The translations under genes were made by a program, and so were the position numbers. The notes below the pieces were generated by a model. The model worked only from the letters and a program-made list of their open reading frames with translations, was not told where the DNA came from and ran no database searches. A stretch of 42,395 nt of DNA, taken from assembly GCA_947625475.1 (NCBI GenBank), contig CANQOL010000031.1, forward strand, positions 1-42,395. Direction: 5' to 3'. Within the stretch, counting starts at the first letter, position 1, and each line of letters opens with the position of its first letter. The DNA is from an uncultured Acetatifactor sp. GTDB taxonomy: Bacteria; Bacillota; Clostridia; Lachnospirales; Lachnospiraceae. Shown in pieces: positions 1-7,133 of the stretch.

Positions 1-96
1 TTTCGAATGGTTTGTGTCGAGTTCTGACATGAAATCCATAAACCAAATCAAAGTTCCCTGAGCAAATTTGCTTTTGAATATTTCCTCATGAATCAT
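1..96 (-). CDS. Start of an unidentified protein running off the left edge
   Basis: An ATG at 94-96 on the minus strand opens a frame that stays open for 32 codons to the window edge. The peptide begins MIHEEIFKSKFAQ and continues with a mixed hydrophobic and acidic stretch. The ribosome site is weak (AGCGAG-like). It lies just downstream of the LysR gene in the same orientation and may belong to the same accessory cluster. Too little is visible to name a family, and chance openness over 32 codons in AT-rich DNA cannot be excluded. Confidence 0.35.
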   Translation of the reverse strand, partial: MIHEEIFKSKFAQGTLIWFMDFMSELDTNHSK

Positions 97-162
97 TGTT
101 TGCTCGCTTACATTATTACATCAAATAGTTTTCAAAGCTCATTCCACAATATAATTACTTTT

Positions 163-1032
163 CTATAGTTTACGAAAAAAATTCTTAATAAGTGTAATAC
201 ACTTCTGGGTATTCTGGGCTAAATATCCTGTTTTCCAACTTATGTACACATATCTCTTAATTGAAAAATCTGTAATGGTGCGCAATTCTAACGTCCCCTT
301 CGCAAAGTCAACTCCCCATGTTTTTTCCGGTACAAAAGCCATTCCTAAGTTCTGACACAATAAACGTCTCAAAATGTTTGGATTATCCAATTGAATAGAA
401 GTTGATAGCAGAATCCCTCTGGCTTTACATTGCTCTTCAATCATTTTTTGCAAAGACCAGGAATCATTCAAACAGATAAATTCCTCTTTTTCTAAATCAG
501 CCAGGCAAATACTCTTCTTATTAAGCAGAGGATGTTGTTGCGGAAGTGCTAAGAGAATATTTTCCTCTAACAATAACTCATTATTGTTTTCTTCTGTCAG
601 TTCCTGTGAAGCGTAGAGCTGTATATCTGCATCAACATTCGACGGAATATCATGATTTCTTTGTGAGACCTCAAATAAAACATCCGGAAGTTCTTTTTTT
701 AAATATGTCAAGATTTGTGGCAAATACAGAGATGCACATTGTATATCCATCTTTACAGTATTCTGATACTTCTCATTTGTTTCCTCCAGCTGTGTAAGCA
801 TACTTACATAATCTTGCTCCATGCTTTTCACAAATTTCAAAAAGATTTCTCCATTTGCATTTAAATGAATATGCCTACCAATACGATCGAATAATGGATA
901 GCCTAGTTCTTTTTCAAGATGTTGAATAGTTTGACTTAAAGACGATTGTGAAATATACAATATTTGAGCTGCTTGGGAAATATTTTGTGTATGTGCTGCT
1001 ATCTTAAAATATTTTATTTGTAACGAATCCAT
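163..1032 (-). CDS. LysR-family transcriptional regulator
   Basis: This 289-residue protein has the usual LysR length and order. An N-terminal winged helix-turn-helix occupies about residues 1-60, with the family pattern ISQAAQILYISQSSLSQTIQ followed by LEKELGYPLFDR. An effector-binding domain covers about residues 88-289. It is divergent from the AEC transporter at 1155, the classic LysR arrangement in which the regulator controls its neighbour and itself from the shared spacer. That spacer holds a 10-bp perfect inverted repeat suited to LysR binding. The inducer is unknown; a carboxylate carried by the transporter is the obvious guess. The gene is AT-rich compared with most of the window. 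Confidence 0.92.
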   Translation of the reverse strand: MDSLQIKYFKIAAHTQNISQAAQILYISQSSLSQTIQHLEKELGYPLFDRIGRHIHLNANGEIFLKFVKSMEQDYVSMLTQLEETNEKYQNTVKMDIQCASLYLPQILTYLKKELPDVLFEVSQRNHDIPSNVDADIQLYASQELTEENNNELLLEENILLALPQQHPLLNKKSICLADLEKEEFICLNDSWSLQKMIEEQCKARGILLSTSIQLDNPNILRRLLCQNLGMAFVPEKTWGVDFAKGTLELRTITDFSIKRYVYISWKTGYLAQNTQKCITLIKNFFRKL

Positions 1033-1055
1033 GATATTAACCTCTAAAAAAATTT

Positions 1056-1081
1056 TTTTAATAAGATTGTACTTATTAAAA
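1056..1081. promoter_or_regulatory. Inverted repeat, probable LysR operator
   Basis: Two perfect 10-bp arms (1056-1065 and 1072-1081, TTTTAATAAG and its complement) flank a 6-nt centre. The element contains a T-N11-A pattern typical of LysR boxes. It lies in the 122-bp spacer between the divergent LysR and AEC genes. A possible AEC promoter (TTGTAC at 1067-1072, 17-nt spacer, TAAATG at 1090-1095) overlaps it, so regulator binding could affect both directions. The promoter assignment is weaker than the palindrome. Confidence 0.6.
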
Positions 1082-1154
1082 TATTAGCATAAATGTATTG
1101 GATAAAAAAGTCCCTTTTTGTTAGGATTAGGATAATACAAAAGAGGGGTACTTA

Positions 1155-2066
1155 ATGGAAATTCTTGGGTTTTTAATTGACAAACTATTTATCATGTTCC
1201 TATTTATGCTAATAGGTGTCATTCTTTTTCGAAAAAACATTATTACCGAGGCAGGAAGTGAAAGCCTCGCCAATCTATTGATCCATTTAATATTGCCCTG
1301 TGTAATTATCAATGGCTTCCTAACAGAACGGACATCCGAAAAACTATATGGATTTTTGGTAAGTCTTTTCGCATCTGTTTTAATCCTAAGCATTTCCATT
1401 TTAGCAGCTCGGAAATGCTTTTTCAAAAATCCTATTGGACACTTTGCAGCAGCCTTCTCAAATCCTGGTTTTTTCGGAATCCCTCTTATTGTAAGTGTTC
1501 TAGGAACAGGCAGTGTTTTTTATGTTGCCCCATTTATTGCTTGTCTAAATATATTACAATGGACTTATGGCGTCGCTGTTTTAAAAAATGAACAAATAAA
1601 AATTAACTTCAACAAAATTATAAGGTCCCCATTTACTATTAGTTTTGTGATAGGCATTGCACTTTTTCTAAGTCACATTCCTATTCCTGATATCTTTGAA
1701 ACAGTAATCAGTACCTCTGCCGGCTTAAACACACCGATTGCAATGATTGTTTCCGGAATATATCTGGCAAAAGCAAATATCAGGCCGATGCTTACTCAAA
1801 TAGAATTTTACAGTATATCCATTGTCAGATTATTACTAATACCTGCAATAAGTCTTTTGTTACTTTGGTTGATCCCTAATAGATTTATTGATGTAAAAAT
1901 GAGTCTATTTTTAGCTGCTGCATGCCCTGTTGGCTCCAATGTCGCTGTTTATGCACAATTACATAACAAAAATTATATCTATGCTGTACAGACTGTAGTA
2001 TTATCTACACTTTTGTCTATGGTAACTATACCCTTATGGGTTATAATCATTCAGTATTTATGGTAA
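1155..2066 (+). CDS. AEC-family (auxin efflux carrier-like) transporter
   Basis: This 303-residue integral membrane protein has about ten hydrophobic segments spread over its length, as expected for AEC/MleP-type permeases of the bile/arsenite/riboflavin transporter superfamily. Family-like elements are an N-terminal LIHLILPCVIINGF segment, the central FSNPGFFGIPLIVSVLG segment and a C-terminal ACPVGSNVAVYA segment. Bacterial members usually move carboxylates such as malate or malonate, but substrate cannot be read from sequence. An AGAGGGG ribosome site precedes the ATG. The SGNH hydrolase gene starts 28 nt downstream and is probably co-transcribed. Control by the divergent LysR protein is likely. 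Confidence 0.88.
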   Translation: MEILGFLIDKLFIMFLFMLIGVILFRKNIITEAGSESLANLLIHLILPCVIINGFLTERTSEKLYGFLVSLFASVLILSISILAARKCFFKNPIGHFAAAFSNPGFFGIPLIVSVLGTGSVFYVAPFIACLNILQWTYGVAVLKNEQIKINFNKIIRSPFTISFVIGIALFLSHIPIPDIFETVISTSAGLNTPIAMIVSGIYLAKANIRPMLTQIEFYSISIVRLLLIPAISLLLLWLIPNRFIDVKMSLFLAAACPVGSNVAVYAQLHNKNYIYAVQTVVLSTLLSMVTIPLWVIIIQYLW

Positions 2067-2094
2067 AATTATTTTAGAAAAGGAGACATACATC

Positions 2095-2739
2095 ATGGAA
2101 AAGGAACCTTGGAGATTGGAAAAAGAACAAATGGTAAAAGACTTTCATGTGTGGAACAAAGACGCAGTAAAAGGGCAGACTGTTTTTACCGGTTCTTCCT
2201 TAATGGAAATGTTTCCTATCGAAACGTGGGTAAAGGAGCTTGGCCCAAATGCTCCTATTGTGTATAATCGAGGGGTAGGGGGCTATCGTACTGCGGATCT
2301 GCTGCCTATTTTGGATGCCTGTGTATTTGAGCTGAAACCGCGTAAGGTTTTCATCAATATAGGCACGAATGATTTGAGTGACGGCGACGTATCATTGGAA
2401 ACAGTCATGTCAAATTATGACCGGATTATTACACAAATAGAGGAAAAGCTCCCCGGTGTCATCATTTATATGATGGCCTATTATCCGATTAATTATGACG
2501 CCGCTTCTGAAGAAATGAAACCATGTTTATCAATCCGCACGAATGAAAAAATTAACAGGGCAAACGAACTGGCAGCACAGCTCGCTGCCAAACACGGTCA
2601 GAAATTCATCAATGTGAATGCCCCGCTCATGGATGAACAGGGACGTTTAAAAGCCCAATACACCATCGAAGGTATGCACATTAAACCGGAAGGCTACCGT
2701 GCTATTTTTGAAGATATCATGGCGTATGTAATGGAATAA
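2095..2739 (+). CDS. SGNH/GDSL-type esterase or lipase
   Basis: This 214-residue cytoplasmic hydrolase carries the SGNH blocks in order. Block I is FTGSSLMEMF with the nucleophile Ser in GSS, block II is the glycine in NRGVGGYRT, block III is INIGTNDLSDG with the catalytic-site Asn, and block V is EGMHIKPEGY with the catalytic His. In block V the usual DxxH aspartate is a glutamate (ExxH), so the triad may use Glu. Family members remove acyl groups from sugars, lipids or peptidoglycan; the substrate here is unknown. A GGAGACATACATC leader precedes the ATG. It follows the transporter closely, suggesting a two-gene operon that ends at the hairpin at 2747-2790. Confidence 0.85.
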   Translation: MEKEPWRLEKEQMVKDFHVWNKDAVKGQTVFTGSSLMEMFPIETWVKELGPNAPIVYNRGVGGYRTADLLPILDACVFELKPRKVFINIGTNDLSDGDVSLETVMSNYDRIITQIEEKLPGVIIYMMAYYPINYDAASEEMKPCLSIRTNEKINRANELAAQLAAKHGQKFINVNAPLMDEQGRLKAQYTIEGMHIKPEGYRAIFEDIMAYVME

Positions 2740-2746
2740 TATAAAT

Positions 2747-2790
2747 GCCCTAAGGGAAAACCATAGATCTTGTTTGGTTTTCCTTAGGGC
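2747..2790. terminator. Long hairpin between convergent genes
   Basis: Arms at 2747-2763 and 2775-2790 (GCCCTAAGGGAAAACCA and its near-complement, one extra G in the left arm) enclose an 11-nt loop. It sits right after the SGNH stop and overlaps the end of the opposing nucleotidyltransferase gene, so it can terminate both. T-rich sequence follows a few bases after the stem on the plus strand. Confidence 0.7.
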
Positions 2791-3139
2791 ATGGGCTTTC
2801 TAATCTTATTATTTTTTGGGACTCCGTTTTCCCACAATTCATCGCAGAAAAGGTCAATGTCGTTTTGCCCTTTAGACGATCATAAAAAAGGATATCACAA
2901 TTTCCGTGGCAGATTCGTGCCAAGTCCGCTCCAAGACGATATAGTTTCAATCCTTTCTCCTGATAGGATACATCTGCGCAGATATCGATATCGCTTTCAT
3001 TTGTGCAATGGTCTGTCACGGCACTGCCAAAAATAATGAGTTTTTTTACGATATCGTGTTTCCGCACTGCGTCTATCATTTGATAGACATAATCTTTTTT
3101 TATTTTATTTACTTTCGAGATGTCTACCATTTCTGCCAT
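2784..3139 (-). pseudogene. Minimal nucleotidyltransferase (MNT), frameshifted near the C-terminus
   Basis: The protein starts best at MAEMVDISKV (ATG 3137-3139 with GAGG six bases upstream). It carries the Pol-beta-type signature GSX10DXD in FGSAVTDHCTNESDIDI, as in small antitoxin or AMP-transferring enzymes. After DRLKG the open frame gives an implausible tail ending at 2750. Moving by one base at about 2867 restores a family-like end, NDIDLFCDELWENGV, which stops at 2784-2786. A one-base deletion (or sequencing error) is therefore likely. No HEPN partner is adjacent. The catalytic core is intact, so the truncated product might still fold; its function is uncertain. Confidence 0.65.
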
Positions 3140-3370
3140 AGGAATCCTCATTTCGGAGCTTTTACAAGTGGTATCCAAGCCGGATGATCAGCATTTAACA
3201 ATCTTATCGTACCATACGCAATTTCCCGCGTCAAGGAATCCCGGGCTCCGCGTTATGGCATATCTTCCCTTCGCAACCGATAGTTGATACAAAAATTTTC
3301 TCCGGTTGGTGGTCAAAGAGTGGAGAACCTGATAGGATGGAGGTACCAAAAAGGGATGGGAGGAAACTTT

Positions 3371-5446
3371 ATGGACCGCAAGGATGACGTCACATTGGGG
3401 AAAAGGATCAGGAGCTGCCGGGAGCGGAAGGGCATGACCCAGGAGGGAATTGCGGAAGCGCTGTCGGTGAGCCGCCAGGCTGTCAGCAAGTGGGAGGCAG
3501 ACTTAAGCCGTCCCAGTACGGACAATCTGATCCGGCTGGCCCGGGTGTTTGAGGTGGAGCTCCAGGATCTGCTGGGGGATCCCCGGGGGAAGGATCCGGA
3601 AGCTCCCCAAGAGGCCGGAAAAGAAAGGGGGAAGGGAGACCCCTTGGGGGACTCTGTTCCGGGAGAAGCATCTCCGGGAGAAATGTCCTTGGGGGAGACA
3701 TCCTTGGAGGGAATCCCTTTGGGAGAAACATTTTTGGGAGAAACACCCTTGGGAGAAACGAGGGAAACGCCCGCCGGGGAGAGTCCCCGGAATGAGGCTT
3801 ACGGGAACTCTCAGGAGGAACCGTCCCTGGGGAAGAGAAGCCGGGTGCCCTGGGGAGCCGTCCTGGCGGGGAGCGCGCTGACCCTGCTTTTGGCGGCGGG
3901 GATCCTGGGCGGCATATGGGCGGCGAACCGGCCGGGGAGAGAATTCCAGGAGAAGGCTTCAGGAGAGCCATTGCCCTATGCTGCGGGGATTTCCGGGCAG
4001 GAGGACGTCTCCCAGATCGCGGGGATTCCCGGGCAGGAGAGCGACTCCCAGGCTGCGGGGATTCCCGGGCAGGAGGACGTCTCCCAGGCTGCGGGAGCCT
4101 CCGGGCAGGTATCTTCCACTGGTCCTTCGGAGACCTCCCAGCCGGCGGCGCTGCCGGTATTTTTGACGGTTTCCGGCCAGGAGAGCCGCGCCCTTGGGGA
4201 CAGCCCCGGGCGGGATGAGGCGGTGGAAGCGGCTTCTGTGCAGGAGAATGTGCTGTTTACATACCGGTTTCCTGACAGTGAGATGCAAATGGTCTTTTAC
4301 CGGGAGCAGAGCGAATTTGCCGGGGATGAGGGGGAGCCTCTCTGGCATCTGATGGCGGCCTATGATCAGGGAGATGGGTATTTCCGGACAATCGCCCGGA
4401 TCGCCGAGGATGAACCTCAGGCCGGCAGCCCCAGGATTACCGATTTTGAGGCCCTGGGATACCGGGGGTGCAAGGCGGAGATCCTGTCCTGGCGGTTTAA
4501 TGTGCCCAGCACCTATTATTTTGTCCTGTCGGCGGAGGGAGTGCCCACTCTGTGGGGCGTCTTGAACGGCCCCTGCGCCGAGGCAGATCTGGATGCGGAC
4601 GGGGAGAGGGAAATATTGTCCCTGGAGGATCCCTGGAGCGAAAAAAGGATTTTTGACCGGGGCGTGGAGGGCTATACCGCCTATGTGATCACGGATCCCC
4701 TCCCGGAGGGATACGGGCTGACTTACGGGCGGCTGCCGGATACAGACACCGGGGAGGAAGGAATTGTGCTCACGGCCCCGGACGGAACCTGGGCTGCCTA
4801 CCGCCATTTGTGGGACGGCAGGCTGACCCGGGAGGCGGTGCCCTGCTCCGGGGCGGGGCAGGAGGGGATTGATCCCCAGGTGGCGGCCACAGTGCTGACC
4901 TTTGTGGGCCTCCGGGAGGGCGGCAGCTATCCTATCAGCGACGGGACGGACCCGGATCTGCCCTATGAGGGGCGGGAGGATCTTCCCACCCACCGGCAGC
5001 TGGCCTATCTGGGGCTGCAGGCCCTCTATGATCTCACGGGAATCACCCTGGAGCGGTGCTTCGTCCAGGCCGATTCCTTTGGGGTCTGCTTCAATGAGGA
5101 GCCCAATTTTGACGGGCAGGGCTTCTATTGCTTTGACAGGGGAGCCAGATGGAGTACTTATGAGAACGCCATAGGCGGCCTTACCGTCAGCTGGAGGCAG
5201 AAGTATGTGGAATATTCTCCTTTGGATCCGGCCCAGGCTAAGACGCCTCAGGGGGATTGGGCCCGCTGGACCTACGAACAGATCCCTCTGCTCTGGGAGG
5301 GCGAGATTGTCTCTGTGGGCAGCGGGCTGGGAGAGGATCAGAGGCTGTTTTTGGAGGACGGAAGATTTTTTGAGGTGAGTTTCGACGAGGGAACCGGGCT
5401 GCCTGCCCGCATCCAGGGGCCCTATCCGAAGGGGTTTGAGCACTGA
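3371..5446 (+). CDS. Membrane-tethered XRE-family HTH protein with extracytoplasmic domain
   Basis: The start at 3371 (MDRKDDVTLG) is chosen because GGGAGG lies 7 nt upstream; the frame is open further upstream but without a comparable site. The 691-residue product has an XRE helix-turn-helix at about residues 8-62 (CRERKGMTQEGIAEAL, then SRQAVSKWE). A degenerate GET/LGE-rich linker follows, then one transmembrane helix around 160-185 and a 12-residue tandem repeat (consensus AGIPGQEDVSQA) outside. The C-terminal region of about 430 residues is mostly beta-like and not recognised. The layout implies a DNA-binding protein that senses something outside the cell. The VTC/DUF4956 genes downstream are possible targets (inference). 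Confidence 0.8.
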   Translation: MDRKDDVTLGKRIRSCRERKGMTQEGIAEALSVSRQAVSKWEADLSRPSTDNLIRLARVFEVELQDLLGDPRGKDPEAPQEAGKERGKGDPLGDSVPGEASPGEMSLGETSLEGIPLGETFLGETPLGETRETPAGESPRNEAYGNSQEEPSLGKRSRVPWGAVLAGSALTLLLAAGILGGIWAANRPGREFQEKASGEPLPYAAGISGQEDVSQIAGIPGQESDSQAAGIPGQEDVSQAAGASGQVSSTGPSETSQPAALPVFLTVSGQESRALGDSPGRDEAVEAASVQENVLFTYRFPDSEMQMVFYREQSEFAGDEGEPLWHLMAAYDQGDGYFRTIARIAEDEPQAGSPRITDFEALGYRGCKAEILSWRFNVPSTYYFVLSAEGVPTLWGVLNGPCAEADLDADGEREILSLEDPWSEKRIFDRGVEGYTAYVITDPLPEGYGLTYGRLPDTDTGEEGIVLTAPDGTWAAYRHLWDGRLTREAVPCSGAGQEGIDPQVAATVLTFVGLREGGSYPISDGTDPDLPYEGREDLPTHRQLAYLGLQALYDLTGITLERCFVQADSFGVCFNEEPNFDGQGFYCFDRGARWSTYENAIGGLTVSWRQKYVEYSPLDPAQAKTPQGDWARWTYEQIPLLWEGEIVSVGSGLGEDQRLFLEDGRFFEVSFDEGTGLPARIQGPYPKGFEH
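3979..4110 (+). repeat. In-frame 36-bp tandem repeat in the HTH membrane protein
   Basis: About 3.5 copies of a 36-bp unit encode AGIPGQEDVSQA-like dodecapeptides just outside the predicted membrane helix. Copies differ by a few substitutions but keep frame, so copy-number change would only lengthen or shorten the stalk. Confidence 0.75.
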
Positions 5447-5583
5447 GGCGGACGCCGGGGCGTTCACAGAATGTTCAGGTTTTTTTCACGAATCTTTCCT
5501 TTTTAAATGGTAAACTGTGCCTGTGACGCCGGAGGAAAAGAGGGAGAGAAGGCTCTTTTCCAAAGGGGACAGGAGGCGGCAGA

Positions 5584-6255
5584 ATGGAATATCGGCATGA
5601 GTGGAAGTTTGAGATCAGCTATTTGGATCTGCTTGTGCTCCGGCAGAGGCTGGGGGCGGTCATGCGTCCGGACGGACATGCAGTGGACGGGCGCTATCAC
5701 ATCCGGAGCCTGTATTTTGACACGCCCGGCGACCGGGCGCTTCGGGAAAAGCAGGACGGTGTGTCCCGGCGGGAGAAGTTCCGGCTCCGGTACTATAACG
5801 GGGATACGTCTCTGATCCGCCTGGAGAAAAAGTCGAAGCTGGCGGGGCTTGGCAGCAAGGAGACCGTGCTCCTTACCAGGGAGGAGGCCCGGAAGATTGT
5901 GGAGGGGGAGATTGGCTGGATGGGCTCTGACGCCAGGGAGCTTGTGCGGGAGCTGTACGTGAAGAGAAAGATTCAGGGACTGGAGCCCAGGACGGTGGTG
6001 GACTACACCCGGGAGCCCTATGTGTTTGAACCGGGGAACGTCCGGGTGACGCTGGACTACGACATCCGCACGGGACTGGGGAGCACGGATTTCCTCAGGC
6101 CGGATCTGGTCACCGTCCCTGCCGGGGAGACCCCTATCCTTATGGAGGTCAAGTGGGACCGATATCTGCCCGACATTATCCGGCAGGCCGCGGCGCTGCC
6201 CGGCAGACGTGCCGCCGCCTTCTCCAAGTACGCCCAGGGCAGGATATACGGCTGA
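5584..6255 (+). CDS. VTC-domain (polyphosphate polymerase-like) protein
   Basis: This 223-residue protein consists almost entirely of a VTC-type domain, the triphosphate-tunnel fold that in yeast Vtc4 makes polyphosphate from ATP. Visible family elements are the opening EWKFEISYLDLLVLRQRL, the basic strands YHIRSLYFDT, KFRLRYYNGD and IRLEKKSK, and the closing LMEVKWDRYLPDII. Alternating Lys/Arg and Glu residues on strands fit a phosphate- and metal-binding tunnel. No signal peptide is present. AGGAGG precedes the ATG by 7 nt. Bacterial VTC proteins often sit next to DUF4956 and surface proteins, as here, so a role in envelope assembly rather than bulk polyphosphate storage is possible. Activity is inferred from family only. 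Confidence 0.85.
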   Translation: MEYRHEWKFEISYLDLLVLRQRLGAVMRPDGHAVDGRYHIRSLYFDTPGDRALREKQDGVSRREKFRLRYYNGDTSLIRLEKKSKLAGLGSKETVLLTREEARKIVEGEIGWMGSDARELVRELYVKRKIQGLEPRTVVDYTREPYVFEPGNVRVTLDYDIRTGLGSTDFLRPDLVTVPAGETPILMEVKWDRYLPDIIRQAAALPGRRAAAFSKYAQGRIYG

Positions 6256-6400
6256 GAGCGGAGCCTATGGGGGGAAACAACCGGTGGGGGAAACAGCCCA
6301 TGGAAGAAGCGGCCCATGAGGGGAAACAACCTGTGGGAAGAAACAGCCCGTGAAGATGGGACAGCCCATGGAGATGATACTGCCTATGGGTAAGGCAATG
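6256..6400 (+). repeat. Degenerate ~18-nt GGGAAACAGCCCATG repeats
   Basis: The 202-bp spacer between the VTC and DUF4956 genes is filled by at least five imperfect copies of a unit resembling GGGGAAACAGCCCATGG, seen at about 6269, 6287, 6317, 6333 and 6356. It is followed by a GC-rich hairpin at about 6414-6435 and then the AAAGGAG ribosome site of the next gene. It does not look like protein-coding sequence. Confidence 0.6.
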
Positions 6401-6457
6401 CGGGCAAAAAAGGAGCGGCCGCCCCAGGGGGGCCGCATTAGAAAGGAGTAAAACAAA

Positions 6458-7129
6458 ATGACATTTTCGGATATTTTCAAGTCCGGCTTTCTGGAAAACG
6501 TGGCCAGCGTCAGCTTCCTGGATATGGCCCTGGCCCTTGTGCTGTCCTTTGGACTGGGGGTATTTATCTTCCTGGTGTACAAAAAGACCTATCAGGGTGT
6601 AATGTATTCGTCCTCCTTCGGGGTGACGCTGATCGCCCTCACTATGATTACCACTTTGGTCATCCTGGCGGTCACCAGCAATGTGGTGCTCTCCTTAGGT
6701 ATGGTGGGTGCCCTCTCCATCGTCCGTTTCCGGACGGCCATCAAGGAGCCCCTGGACATCGCCTTTCTTTTCTGGTCCATTGCGGCGGGCATCGTGCTGG
6801 CGGCGGGAATGATCCCTCTGGCGGTGATCGGCAGCGTGATCATCGGGGTTATCCTCTTGATTTTCGTCAACCGGAAATCTTCAGCGGATCCCTACATTGT
6901 GGTTCTGCGGTGCGACGGCCCTGAGAGTGAGGCCCGGGCCATGGATTTGCTGAGAAACTCCACTCAGGTGAGCCGGGTGAAGAGCAAAACCGTACAGAAG
7001 GGTTCGGTGGAGCTGGATCTGGACGTGCGGCTGAAGGATGCCGACACGGGCTTTATCAACGCACTCACACAGCTGCCCGGGGTCGACAGCGCCGTGCTGG
7101 TAAGCTATAACGGGGAGTACATGGGGTGA
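6458..7129 (+). CDS. DUF4956 membrane protein
   Basis: This 223-residue protein has about four hydrophobic helices in its first 145 residues and a soluble C-terminal part of about 75 residues. The conserved DUF4956 core is visible as MVGALSIVRFRTAIKEPLD followed by IAFLFWSIAAGI. The biochemical role of the family is not established. The recurring neighbourhood with VTC-domain proteins suggests the two act together, perhaps with the polymer made by VTC crossing or being used at the membrane (inference). AAAGGAG lies upstream of the ATG. The next gene starts 4 nt after the stop, so translation is probably coupled. Confidence 0.85.
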   Translation: MTFSDIFKSGFLENVASVSFLDMALALVLSFGLGVFIFLVYKKTYQGVMYSSSFGVTLIALTMITTLVILAVTSNVVLSLGMVGALSIVRFRTAIKEPLDIAFLFWSIAAGIVLAAGMIPLAVIGSVIIGVILLIFVNRKSSADPYIVVLRCDGPESEARAMDLLRNSTQVSRVKSKTVQKGSVELDLDVRLKDADTGFINALTQLPGVDSAVLVSYNGEYMG

Positions 7130-7133
7130 GGAT

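Noticed and set aside
5447..5583. Promoter ahead of the VTC gene
   Set aside because: TTCACG and TAAACT-like boxes are present, but their spacing is poor; I could not support a call.
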